DNA from: JAOXRU01 sp965247735 | GTDB taxonomy: Bacteria; Bacteroidota; Bacteroidia; Flavobacteriales; Flavobacteriaceae | NCBI GenBank assembly: GCA_965247735.1 | Contig: CBDFHN010000002.1 | Span: 4,588,001-4,652,000, forward strand | DNA: 64,000 nt | Direction of reading: 5' to 3' | In this document: positions 52,222 to 60,636 of the stretch, in pieces | Layout: every line of letters begins with the position of its first letter | Position numbering within the stretch: the stretch's first letter is position 1 | The notes under the pieces: model-generated | What the model saw: only the letters and a program-made list of their open reading frames with translations | Databases searched by the model: none | What the model was told of the DNA's origin: nothing | Translations under genes and position numbers: made by a program

Positions 52222-54629
52222 TGGTAAAAATTTGGTTTAAAATTTTTTATAGAAATAGTAAAAAAAATTGGTTAAATCTTTTAGTAAATGTATTTGGACT
52301 AGCGCTGGGTTTTTCAGGATTATTATTTGCCTTATTATTTTTTAATGATGAAAAAAGTTATGATGATTGGAACCCAGATAAAAACAATATCTATAAAGTA
52401 TTACACATCATGTCTGATCATGATGTTTGGGGGACTAGTACAGCCATTGAAGGAGAAATTTTTAAAGAGGAAATACCAGAAGTTAAAGATTATTATCTAA
52501 GTAGTAATTGGTATGACAATGCATTGGTGACTGTTAACGGAAAGGGAAATTACACCAAAGGAATTTTAGAGGGGGAAGCTAACTTTTTTGATTTCTTTCC
52601 TTTTAAAATTATTGCAGGCAATACATCTAAGTTTAAGGAAGCAAAAAATAATATTGCTATTTCTAAAATAACAGCTAACAACTATTTTGGTGATGATACT
52701 GCTATAGGAAAATCCATAATGTTGCACAAAAAATCTTATACCGTAGCCACTGTTTTTGAAGGAAATCAAAAATCATACTTTAATCCCAAAATTGTTTTGC
52801 AATATCCCAAAAAGCAAGAAGGTAACTGGGGAAATTTTTCTAAAAACTTATTTTGTAAAATAACAGAGGATTCTAATATAGCCGATTTAGAAGAAAAAAT
52901 GGATGGGATCTTTACAAAATATTATTCTACAACAAGAGCAAAAAGTGAAGGTATTTCTGTAGATGAATTTGAAGAAAAATACGGATTAAAAGTTAAGTTA
53001 GAAAAACTATCTAATATAAGATTGCACACAATTGCTGATGAAGCAGGACCTGAAGGAAAAGGAAACTATAGCTTAATTTTGATGATGCTTGGCTTGTCAA
53101 TATTATTAATTATAATATCATGTGTTAATTTTATCAACTTATCTGCTGCATCTGTATCTCAACGTGTAAAAGAAGTAGGGGTGAAAAAAACATTGGGTTT
53201 ATCTAAACTTAAAATAACAGGACACTATTTGTTAGAAATAATCTTTCAATCGTTAATTTCTTTTATTCTAGCATTGATTTTAGTAGAATTATTATTGCCA
53301 TATTTTAATCAGTTTTTGAATAAAAACATATTAATGTTTAACAATACTATTCTTCTTATACTTCCCATTTTTGTTATTGTGTTAGCCTTACTTATAGGAA
53401 TTATACCAGCATTAAATATGGCTAAGTTTAAGTTGGTAATGGCTTTAAAAGGTAATATGTCCAGAACCAAAAATGGTATTCTAGTTAGGAATATTATGCT
53501 AGGATTACAGTTTTTAATTTCAGGATTCTTTTTAATTGCTGCAATGGTAATTTATAATCAGATTACTTTTATGATGGATAAAGATGTTGGGTTTTCTGGA
53601 GATAAAATTATAGTAGTAGATATGAATGATTATAATAATCGCTATAAAAAATATAAAACGCTGAAAAAGGAATTGATTAAACATCATAATATAGAGGCTA
53701 TAACCAGTAATTTATCTATTCCTGGTGGTGGAAATTCTAATTCTACCAATACAAGCTATAATGAAATTTCTTTACAAGGAGATGGTAATGCAGTTGATTA
53801 TGAGTATTTCAGTACATTAAAAATTAAAATAATAAAGGGACGAGGTTTTCAAGAGAAATATGCATCAGATACTTTAACTAATATTTTAATAAATGAAACT
53901 TTTGCCAAACAGTTGCAAATATATGATGATCCTATAGGAAAGCAAATACAAGTTGGTTACGATGATGAAAGTGTTAAAAAGAATGTGATAGGTGTTGTTA
54001 ATGACTATCACATAGCTGGGTTTGAAGAAAAAATTGCTCCAATGTTCTTTTTTCATTGGAATACATACAAATGGATGAAGGACTATAACTTTTCTACCAT
54101 ACAATTTAAAGTTAAGCTTCAAAATTTTGACGAAACAATAGCGGATATTGAAGCCTATTGGAATAAAAATATAGAACAAGGTTATCCATTTGAATATCAA
54201 TTTTTGGACAAGACGTTTCAGAAAACATTTGAGAAGTATAAAACACAAAAAGTACTTTTTACGATTCTTACTATTGTAGTTATTTTAATTGCGTTACTTG
54301 GGCTTTTTGCACTTGCAACATTAACAATACAACAACGACTAAAAGAGGTGGCAATTCGTAAAATATTAGGAGCATCTGTTAATGAAATTATGTATCAGCT
54401 TATAAATAAATTTGTAATTATTTCATTAATTGCGTCACTATTTCTATTGCCAATAAGTTATTATATGATGCAAAATTGGTTGAATAATTTTGTGTACAGA
54501 ACAGATATTCCTGTTTTGCCTTTTGTTGTTACTCCTTTAATATTGGTTTTGTTAGTGGTAATTGTTGTAGGTACGAAGGCTTTTAGTGCTACTAAATTAG
54601 ACTTAGTTCATCATATTAAAGTAGAATAA
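52221..54629 (+). CDS. FtsX/MacB-type ABC permease 2
   Basis: The 802-residue protein is a paralogue of permease 1 over its full length and shares the opening KIWFKIFYRNSKKNWLNLLV and both FtsX repeats (AASVSQRVKEVGVKKTLGLS, LTIQQRLKEVAIRKILGAS). Periplasmic domains have diverged more than membrane parts. Having two permeases for one ATPase suggests a heterodimeric transporter. It is the last gene of the efflux operon; no terminator hairpin is obvious after it. Confidence 0.92.
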   Translation: MVKIWFKIFYRNSKKNWLNLLVNVFGLALGFSGLLFALLFFNDEKSYDDWNPDKNNIYKVLHIMSDHDVWGTSTAIEGEIFKEEIPEVKDYYLSSNWYDNALVTVNGKGNYTKGILEGEANFFDFFPFKIIAGNTSKFKEAKNNIAISKITANNYFGDDTAIGKSIMLHKKSYTVATVFEGNQKSYFNPKIVLQYPKKQEGNWGNFSKNLFCKITEDSNIADLEEKMDGIFTKYYSTTRAKSEGISVDEFEEKYGLKVKLEKLSNIRLHTIADEAGPEGKGNYSLILMMLGLSILLIIISCVNFINLSAASVSQRVKEVGVKKTLGLSKLKITGHYLLEIIFQSLISFILALILVELLLPYFNQFLNKNILMFNNTILLILPIFVIVLALLIGIIPALNMAKFKLVMALKGNMSRTKNGILVRNIMLGLQFLISGFFLIAAMVIYNQITFMMDKDVGFSGDKIIVVDMNDYNNRYKKYKTLKKELIKHHNIEAITSNLSIPGGGNSNSTNTSYNEISLQGDGNAVDYEYFSTLKIKIIKGRGFQEKYASDTLTNILINETFAKQLQIYDDPIGKQIQVGYDDESVKKNVIGVVNDYHIAGFEEKIAPMFFFHWNTYKWMKDYNFSTIQFKVKLQNFDETIADIEAYWNKNIEQGYPFEYQFLDKTFQKTFEKYKTQKVLFTILTIVVILIALLGLFALATLTIQQRLKEVAIRKILGASVNEIMYQLINKFVIISLIASLFLLPISYYMMQNWLNNFVYRTDIPVLPFVVTPLILVLLVVIVVGTKAFSATKLDLVHHIKVE

Positions 54630-54676
54630 TTTTTATAGAAGATTGTATATTTGAGTTATCTATTTTAAATAAGTTT

Positions 54677-55198
54677 ATGGCTAATCAATATAAATCATTC
54701 GAAACAAAACGATTACTATTAAAACCAACTACAGTTGCTGATACTGATTTTGTATATTCAATAATGAATTCTCCAAAATTTTTGCAATATATAGGTGATA
54801 GAAAAATTAGTTCGCTTAAAGCTGCAGAAACATATATAAAGGAGCGTATGTTACCGCAATTAGAAAGACTGGGCTATTCTAATTATACGGTAATAACAAA
54901 AGCAGATAATAGTAAAATTGGTTTCTGTGGTTTTTATGATAGAGAAGGTGTTGATGGTATTGATATTGGTTTTGCCTTTTTAGAGGAATATATAGGAAAA
55001 GGTTATGCTTTTGAAAGTGCAAATAGACTTATGGATGCCGCTGTTAATGATTTTGGAATTACTAAGCTAAGTGGTATAACCAATAAAGACAATGTTCCTT
55101 CACAAAAACTGTTGGAAAAAATTGGACTTAAATATGCTAAAAATATAGTGCTTCCAAAGTCAACAGATGAGGTAATGTTATATGTTTTTGAGCGTTAA
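54677..55198 (+). CDS. GNAT-family N-acetyltransferase
   Basis: The 173-residue protein matches the RimJ/RimL-type GNAT fold: FETKRLLLKPTTVADTDFVY at the start, IGFCGFYDREGVDGIDIGFA in the beta core and YIGKGYAFESANRLMD as the acetyl-CoA pyrophosphate loop. NVPSQKLLEKIGLKY is the C-terminal signature. It transfers acetyl from acetyl-CoA to an unknown amine, often a ribosomal or small molecule target. It stands alone, 47 bp after the efflux operon. Confidence 0.9.
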   Translation: MANQYKSFETKRLLLKPTTVADTDFVYSIMNSPKFLQYIGDRKISSLKAAETYIKERMLPQLERLGYSNYTVITKADNSKIGFCGFYDREGVDGIDIGFAFLEEYIGKGYAFESANRLMDAAVNDFGITKLSGITNKDNVPSQKLLEKIGLKYAKNIVLPKSTDEVMLYVFER

Positions 55199-55341
55199 TC
55201 TTCATACACATTCACAAAAAAATGAAATAAAAATAATTTAATACTTGATGATATTATAATCTTTTTCTCTGATTTTTTTAAGCGCAACAAGTATTAGATA
55301 TTTCTTAACATAGAAAACACTTTTTTGCAAATTAATCTAGT

Positions 55342-55349
55342 TAGTTTTG
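55342..55349 (+). promoter_or_regulatory. Promoter -7 box of the first M43 peptidase
   Basis: TAGTTTTG matches TAnnTTTG. The region around it (AGATATTTCTTAACATA and ATTAATCTAGTTAG) is also found upstream of the second M43 gene at about 58320-58372, so the promoter was duplicated with the gene. Start codon is 18 bp downstream. Confidence 0.5.
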
Positions 55350-55367
55350 GCGCTTCAAAATGTTATT

Positions 55368-56279
55368 ATGATTAGAATCTTAGTTTTCCCCTTACTATTT
55401 ATTTCTTTATTTTTATATTCTTGCGCTGATGATGATACCGCAGAAGAAATACCTATTATTGTTCCTGAGAGTGAAATTATTACTATACCAGTAGTTGTTC
55501 ATATCGTAAATTACAAAGATTTGCCTTTTGAAATTAGTGATGAAAAAATCCGCTCACAAATAAAGGTATTAAATGAAGATTTTAGAAAAAAGAACCCTGA
55601 TCATACTAAAACACCAGAAGAATTTAAGCCATTTGTAGCCGATGTTGGTATTGAATTTAAATTGGCAACACAAGATCCAAACGGAAATGCTACAACAGGA
55701 ATTATTAGAACTCATGGTGATGTTACTGGGTGGAATGGAATTCCTAATCCAGATAAAAAAGTAGAAGATTTAAAATTGTACTTTACGGAAAAAGGTGGGC
55801 AAGATGCTTGGCCTAGAGATCAATATTTAAATATATACATAGCCTATTTAAGAGATCAATTTAATAAAGTGGCTTATGCATATGCAACGTTTTACGATGT
55901 TGATCCAAGAACAGACGGAGTCGTTATTGATCCAAAATCATTTGGAACTATTGGAGACCTAGAGGGACATTTAAACAAAGGAAGAACTGCAACCCATGAG
56001 ATAGGACATTGGTTAGGCCTAAAACATATTTTTGGCAGGCAAGATAATTGTGAAATCGGTGATGATATTGATGACACCCCAACACAATTTGGGCAAATTT
56101 TAGGAAAGCCAACACATCCGAAAACTTCTTGTGGTAGTAACGATATGTTTATGAATTTTATGAACTATGCTGATGATGATGCAATGTATATGTTTACCGA
56201 AGGACAAAAAGAAAAAATGAGAAGCATATTTTATAAAGATGGTGGGCGTAGAGCATTATACCTTAATATAAAAGACTAA
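55368..56279 (+). CDS. M43 (pappalysin-like) zinc metalloprotease lipoprotein 1
   Basis: The protein has 303 residues from the ATG at 55368; the signal MIRILVFPLLFISLFLYSC places lipid on Cys19, and an ATG seven codons earlier is disfavoured. The zinc site is HEIGHWLGLKH at 210-220, a full HExxHxxGxxH, with a Met-turn region MNFMNY near 263. It should be an active surface or periplasmic endopeptidase. No type IX sorting domain is present. A close paralogue with the same upstream region lies 3 kb downstream. Confidence 0.93.
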   Translation: MIRILVFPLLFISLFLYSCADDDTAEEIPIIVPESEIITIPVVVHIVNYKDLPFEISDEKIRSQIKVLNEDFRKKNPDHTKTPEEFKPFVADVGIEFKLATQDPNGNATTGIIRTHGDVTGWNGIPNPDKKVEDLKLYFTEKGGQDAWPRDQYLNIYIAYLRDQFNKVAYAYATFYDVDPRTDGVVIDPKSFGTIGDLEGHLNKGRTATHEIGHWLGLKHIFGRQDNCEIGDDIDDTPTQFGQILGKPTHPKTSCGSNDMFMNFMNYADDDAMYMFTEGQKEKMRSIFYKDGGRRALYLNIKD

Positions 56280-56398
56280 AATAATTATCTTTTTTGCGGG
56301 TTTTTAAAAGCGTTCGTTTATTCCTTTAAGAAGTATTTTTAGATTCCTTTTTCTTTTTGTTAAGATATTGTAGTTTTAGCTAAAACAATTGGGGTAAA

Positions 56399-57844
56399 AT
56401 GAAAAGAAGAAAATTTATAAGTAGTAGTGCAATAGCTTTAGGTGGAATTTCTTTACTTCCAATACCAAGCATGGCTTCCGATCTATTTTTATCAGAAAAA
56501 GATTTTGTTTCAAATAGGCCTCTGGTAGCAGAAAGAACTTTTACCAGCAAAGCTGTAGAAGATTTAATAGTAAAAGTAAAAGCTAATATTGCCAATAAAG
56601 AATTGGCATGGATGTTCGAAAACTGTTACCCAAATACCCTAGATACTACTGTAGATTATGAGCTAATTGATGGCAAACCAGATACGTTTATTATTACTGG
56701 TGATATAGACGCTATGTGGTTAAGAGATTCAACAGCACAAGTATGGCCGTATATGCCATTGATTAATACCGATAAAAAACTTAAAAACTTGATTCTTGGT
56801 TTAATCAATAGACAGGTAAAATGTATTCTTACAGATCCATATGCTAATGCTTTTTATAAAGATTTGACTAAAGAATCGCATTGGAAATCTGATATTCCTT
56901 CGCCAAAAGCAGGAGTACATGAGCGAAAATGGGAAATAGATTCACTTTGTTATTTTATAAGACTTTCTAATCGCTATTATGAGTTAACTGGAGATACTAC
57001 TGCATTTGATTCTGATTGGGACAAAGCTGTTAAAGCAGTTATAAAAACCTTTAGAACAGAACAGCGAAAAGACGGTACTTCTCCGTATCTATTTATCAGA
57101 GAAACATCAAAAATGATAGATTCGGTAGTCTATGATGGCAAAGGGAGGCATATAAAACCTACAGGATTAATTTGTTCTATGTTTCGTCCTTCTGATGATG
57201 CCACAATGTATCCTTATTTAATTCCTTCTAATTTATTTGCGGTACAATCATTAAGGCAATTAGATGTTATTTATAAAAAGGTATTAAAAGATAATAGTTT
57301 TGCTAATAAATGCTCTGATTTTGCCGATGAGGTTGATGCAGCAGTAAAAAAGTATGCCGTAGCAAGCCATGTAAATGAGGAAAAAATATATGCCTATGAA
57401 GTAGATGGTTTCGGCAATAAAGTTTTTATGGACGACGCTAATGTACCTTCGTTAATGTCGCTTGGTTATTTGGGGATTCATAAACCTACAGACCCGTTAT
57501 ATGCTAATACACGTAAATTTTTATTGGGAGATAATAATCCACATTACCTAAGAGGAACAGCAGGAGAGGGGCAGTCGAGTCCACATACAGGTAAAGAAAA
57601 GATATGGCCAATGGGAATTATTCTTAGAGCATTGACTTCTATTGATAAAAAAGAAATTGCTTTTTGTTTGACACAATTAAAAAATACCCATGCAGAAACA
57701 GGTTTTATGCATGAAGCTTTTCATAAGGACAATCCAAAAGATTACAATAGAGAATGGTTTGCTTGGGCAAATACGTTGTTTGGAGAGCTAATCATAAAAG
57801 TATACGAAGAACATCCAGAAATTTTGGCTTTTGATTTTAAATAA
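56399..57844 (+). CDS. GH125 exo-alpha-1,6-mannosidase, Tat-type signal
   Basis: The 481-residue protein starts MKRRKFISSSAIALGGISLL, a twin-arginine-type signal. The catalytic domain is a helical barrel of family GH125, with TGDIDAMWLRDSTAQVWPYM near residue 100, HERKWEIDSLCYFIRLSNRY near 178, and the conserved EGQSSPHTGKEKIWPMG and ETGFMHEAFHKDNP near the end. The family removes alpha-1,6-linked mannose by inversion. Export folded through Tat suggests action on mannans in the periplasm. The small unknown gene at 57860 follows by 15 bp. Confidence 0.9.
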   Translation: MKRRKFISSSAIALGGISLLPIPSMASDLFLSEKDFVSNRPLVAERTFTSKAVEDLIVKVKANIANKELAWMFENCYPNTLDTTVDYELIDGKPDTFIITGDIDAMWLRDSTAQVWPYMPLINTDKKLKNLILGLINRQVKCILTDPYANAFYKDLTKESHWKSDIPSPKAGVHERKWEIDSLCYFIRLSNRYYELTGDTTAFDSDWDKAVKAVIKTFRTEQRKDGTSPYLFIRETSKMIDSVVYDGKGRHIKPTGLICSMFRPSDDATMYPYLIPSNLFAVQSLRQLDVIYKKVLKDNSFANKCSDFADEVDAAVKKYAVASHVNEEKIYAYEVDGFGNKVFMDDANVPSLMSLGYLGIHKPTDPLYANTRKFLLGDNNPHYLRGTAGEGQSSPHTGKEKIWPMGIILRALTSIDKKEIAFCLTQLKNTHAETGFMHEAFHKDNPKDYNREWFAWANTLFGELIIKVYEEHPEILAFDFK

Positions 57845-57859
57845 CTAGTTATATACAAT

Positions 57860-58255
57860 ATGGAAAAATCATTTGCACCAGCTCCTAAGGATAAAAAAGG
57901 ATATGTTTCTGCTCTGGGGAAAGTATTAGTTGCTGATTATGGTAAGAAAGAATATTACAAACCAAAAGAAGTTAAAAAAGCAAGTGAGAAAATTGATTGG
58001 ATTGATGGAATCGATTTTTTATGCTGGGGAATAAGCGTTTTCTCTTCTCATTTGGATTTTGATTATTACCATAAAGATACGGGTGAAGTATGTAATTATG
58101 TAGCTATGAAAACCGAAATGTTAAGTGGTATTTCTGATTCCTTAACAGATTGGACTTCCGTACCAGATATGGATGCTTCATGGTTAGATTTTGGAGATAT
58201 GTTTGGTGGTGTTGTTGAAGGAATGGAAACATTGTTTTCTGAAATATTTAATTAA
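57860..58255 (+). CDS. Small cytoplasmic-type protein of unknown function
   Basis: The 131-residue protein has no signal or membrane segment. It starts MEKSFAPAPKDKKGYVSALGK, has a basic first third and an acidic, aromatic remainder (WIDGIDFLCWGISVFSS, MDASWLDFGDMFGG). I recognise no family. It lies 15 bp after the GH125 gene, so may share its transcript. The DNA composition does not differ visibly from its neighbours. Confidence 0.65.
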   Translation: MEKSFAPAPKDKKGYVSALGKVLVADYGKKEYYKPKEVKKASEKIDWIDGIDFLCWGISVFSSHLDFDYYHKDTGEVCNYVAMKTEMLSGISDSLTDWTSVPDMDASWLDFGDMFGGVVEGMETLFSEIFN

Positions 58256-58364
58256 GCATAGTCTTTCCTCGTTGCTTTTGTAATTATCCACTATGCTCTT
58301 TTATAAAGTGTGAGTATTAGAGATTTCTTAACATAAGAAACCCTTATTTATGAATTAATCTAAC

Positions 58365-58372
58365 TAATTTTG
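58365..58372 (+). promoter_or_regulatory. Promoter -7 box of the second M43 peptidase
   Basis: TAATTTTG matches TAnnTTTG and sits 18 bp before the preferred ATG (58391), as in the first copy. Confidence 0.5.
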
Positions 58373-58390
58373 CCGGTTCAAAATTTTATT

Positions 58391-59308
58391 ATGATTAGAA
58401 AATTAGTTTTCCCCGTACTATTTATTTCTTTGTTTTTATATTCCTGTTCTGAGGATGATACTGTAGAAGAAGTACCATTACCAGTAACTGTTCCCGAAAG
58501 TGAAACTATTACTATTCCAATAATAGTTCATGTGATAAATAATTCAGAATTTCCTTTTGAGATTAGTGATGAAAAAATTTATTCGCAGATTAAAGTACTA
58601 AATGAAGACTTTAGAAAGAAAAATACTGACCATATTAAAACTCCAGATGAGTTTAAATCTCTTGTTGCAGATATAAATATTGAATTTAAATTAGCAACAA
58701 CAGCCCCAGATGGAAGTGCTAGCTCTGGAATTGTTAGAACCATAGGTAATGTATCTGGATGGGACGGAATTCTTAATGAAGGAGATTCGGTTGAAGATCT
58801 TAAATTGTTTTCTACAGCTAAAGGAGGACAAGATGCATGGCCAAAAGATAAGTATTTAAATATTTGGGTAGCTACCATGAGAAACCGTCATAATGAGGTA
58901 AGTCTTGCTTATTCAAGTAGATTAGATGCTGATCCTAGAACAGATGGAGTGGTTATGGATCCAAAAGCATTTGGAGATATAGGAGAGTTATCAAGTACTA
59001 CTAATAAGGGAAGAACGGCAACACATGAAATAGGACACTGGTTAGGGTTAAATCATATTTTTGGTAAGCACGATAGCTGTGAGATTTCTGATGATATAGA
59101 TGATACTCCAACGCAATATGGACAACATATAGGTAAACCTAGCTATCCTCAAACTTCTTGTGGAAGTAGCGATATGTTTATGAATTTTATGAACTATGTA
59201 GACGATGATTCCATGTATATGTTTAGTAAAGGACAAAAAGAAAGAATGAGAAGTATGTTTTCTGAAAATGGTGTGCGTAGAGCATTATACCTTAATATAA
59301 GAGATTAA
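58391..59308 (+). CDS. M43 (pappalysin-like) zinc metalloprotease lipoprotein 2
   Basis: The 305-residue protein begins MIRKLVFPVLFISLFLYSC with the lipidated cysteine at residue 19. It aligns with the protein at 55368 without notable gaps, keeping HEIGHWLGLNH and the Met-turn MNFMNY. Differences cluster in the first 90 residues after the signal and around residues 150-170, which may alter substrate choice. Gene and promoter were duplicated together and now flank the GH125 gene. Confidence 0.93.
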   Translation: MIRKLVFPVLFISLFLYSCSEDDTVEEVPLPVTVPESETITIPIIVHVINNSEFPFEISDEKIYSQIKVLNEDFRKKNTDHIKTPDEFKSLVADINIEFKLATTAPDGSASSGIVRTIGNVSGWDGILNEGDSVEDLKLFSTAKGGQDAWPKDKYLNIWVATMRNRHNEVSLAYSSRLDADPRTDGVVMDPKAFGDIGELSSTTNKGRTATHEIGHWLGLNHIFGKHDSCEISDDIDDTPTQYGQHIGKPSYPQTSCGSSDMFMNFMNYVDDDSMYMFSKGQKERMRSMFSENGVRRALYLNIRD

Positions 59309-59446
59309 AACTTATTTGCATAACTATATAGAGGAGCAATATTTATACTAGCTTATAGTATTATAATCATGTTTTTTTGATTTAATACTATTAATGAGTG
59401 ATGAAGTTTGTATTTTGGAGGATATAAATTTCAATTTCAGACCTGT

Positions 59447-60328
59447 ATGAATAAATCTGTCTTTTTTAGAATAAGCATGTTTTTTCTTTTAATTATTGCT
59501 TGTGGAAGCGATGATGCTAGCAAAGAAGTTGTTAAAGAAGATGAAAAATTATTTTCTGATTGGTATAAAGTTAGTACTATAAATACAGGAACACATAGTA
59601 TAGAGGAACCTAACAGCGAGCAGGGCAATGTAAGTTATTTGATAGCAGGAAGTGAAAAAGCATTAATGTTTGATACTGGATCTGGTGAAAATGAAGCTAT
59701 AAATGGTTTTAAGATTATACCAATGCTTGAAGAATTAACAACAGTTCCAATTACACTTTTGTTGTCTCATTTTCATTTTGACCATAATCAGAATATTTCA
59801 GAATTTTCCAATATCGCTTTTCCTGATTTACCAATTTTAAGAGATCGGGTTGGTACAGATGGTTCATTTAGTTTTACTACAGAAGATTTATTTATAGGAA
59901 CCTATCCGTCCGCAATTAAGGTTAATGATTGGCTTCCTGTTAACACCGCTATGGATTTGGGAGGTAGAGTGGTTGAACTACTAAATATTCCAGGACATAC
60001 TAAAGAATCGGTTGTTATTGTTGATAAAACCAATAAAATCGCCTTTTTGGGTGATTATCTATACAATGGCTCTTTGTTTTTGTTTGATAATGCTGATATA
60101 GCAACCTATAAAGAAAGTGTTGATTATCTTATTTCGGTTTTGGATGCTGATTATAGATTGTTTGGAGCTCATGGAAACCCTGAAATGGCTTATGCTAAGC
60201 TAACACAATTAAAAAATGCATTACTATGTATTGAAGAAAAAAACTGTGAAGCTATAACTGCTAAGGTTTGGGGCTATGATGTTCTTATTTATAAACATGA
60301 AGGAATGGAATTATTGGTTTTTCAATAG
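59447..60328 (+). CDS. MBL-fold metallo-hydrolase lipoprotein
   Basis: The protein has 293 residues from the ATG at 59447; the signal ends FFLLIIAC, with Cys19 lipidated, and the ATG 13 codons earlier would hide it. The metal motif HFHFDH is at 108-113, preceded by LLLS, and later ligands appear as IPGHTKESVVIVDK, FLGDYLYNG and FGAHGNPEM. The pattern is that of the wide metallo-beta-lactamase superfamily; nothing shows a true beta-lactamase. Substrate is unknown. It is transcribed alone. Confidence 0.9.
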   Translation: MNKSVFFRISMFFLLIIACGSDDASKEVVKEDEKLFSDWYKVSTINTGTHSIEEPNSEQGNVSYLIAGSEKALMFDTGSGENEAINGFKIIPMLEELTTVPITLLLSHFHFDHNQNISEFSNIAFPDLPILRDRVGTDGSFSFTTEDLFIGTYPSAIKVNDWLPVNTAMDLGGRVVELLNIPGHTKESVVIVDKTNKIAFLGDYLYNGSLFLFDNADIATYKESVDYLISVLDADYRLFGAHGNPEMAYAKLTQLKNALLCIEEKNCEAITAKVWGYDVLIYKHEGMELLVFQ

Positions 60329-60475
60329 GGTAGTTAGGAATTTTAATCCCTTATCAAGGAAGAAATGCTTAGAAATTTGCCTTGGCAATATTTTTTCAGA
60401 ATTATAGACCAATACTTTTAGACAGAGCTTGTTAATTCTCTCATTTACTTTTTTACTCTTAACTTCTTCTTTTAT

Positions 60476-60575
60476 GTAAGGGATAGTAGCATTGTTGGAG
60501 CTCTCTGCATTTTTAGGCAGAAGCGACTGTGAATAGCCCGACCCGAAGTTTTTACGTAGGGATACACCCAAAAAA
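60476..60575 (+). repeat. Dispersed structured repeat, family 1, copy 2
   Basis: Conserved blocks are GTAAGGGATAG, GAGCTC, a hairpin TCTGC/GCAGA (60504-60521), AGAAGCGAC, ATAGCCCGACCC and GGGATACACCC. It lies downstream of both convergent genes (MBL protein and purL). The remainder of the 60329-60636 gap has no gene. Confidence 0.65.
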
Positions 60576-60636
60576 AGAAAACCATCTTCCAATTAAATGA
60601 AAGATGATTTTTATAAGTTTAAAATTCTTATGTCTA

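Noticed and set aside
60340..60400. Fourth copy of the family 2 repeat after the MBL gene
   Set aside because: Only a short hairpin (CCTT/AAGG) and general AT-rich sequence match; the other two stems are not found.
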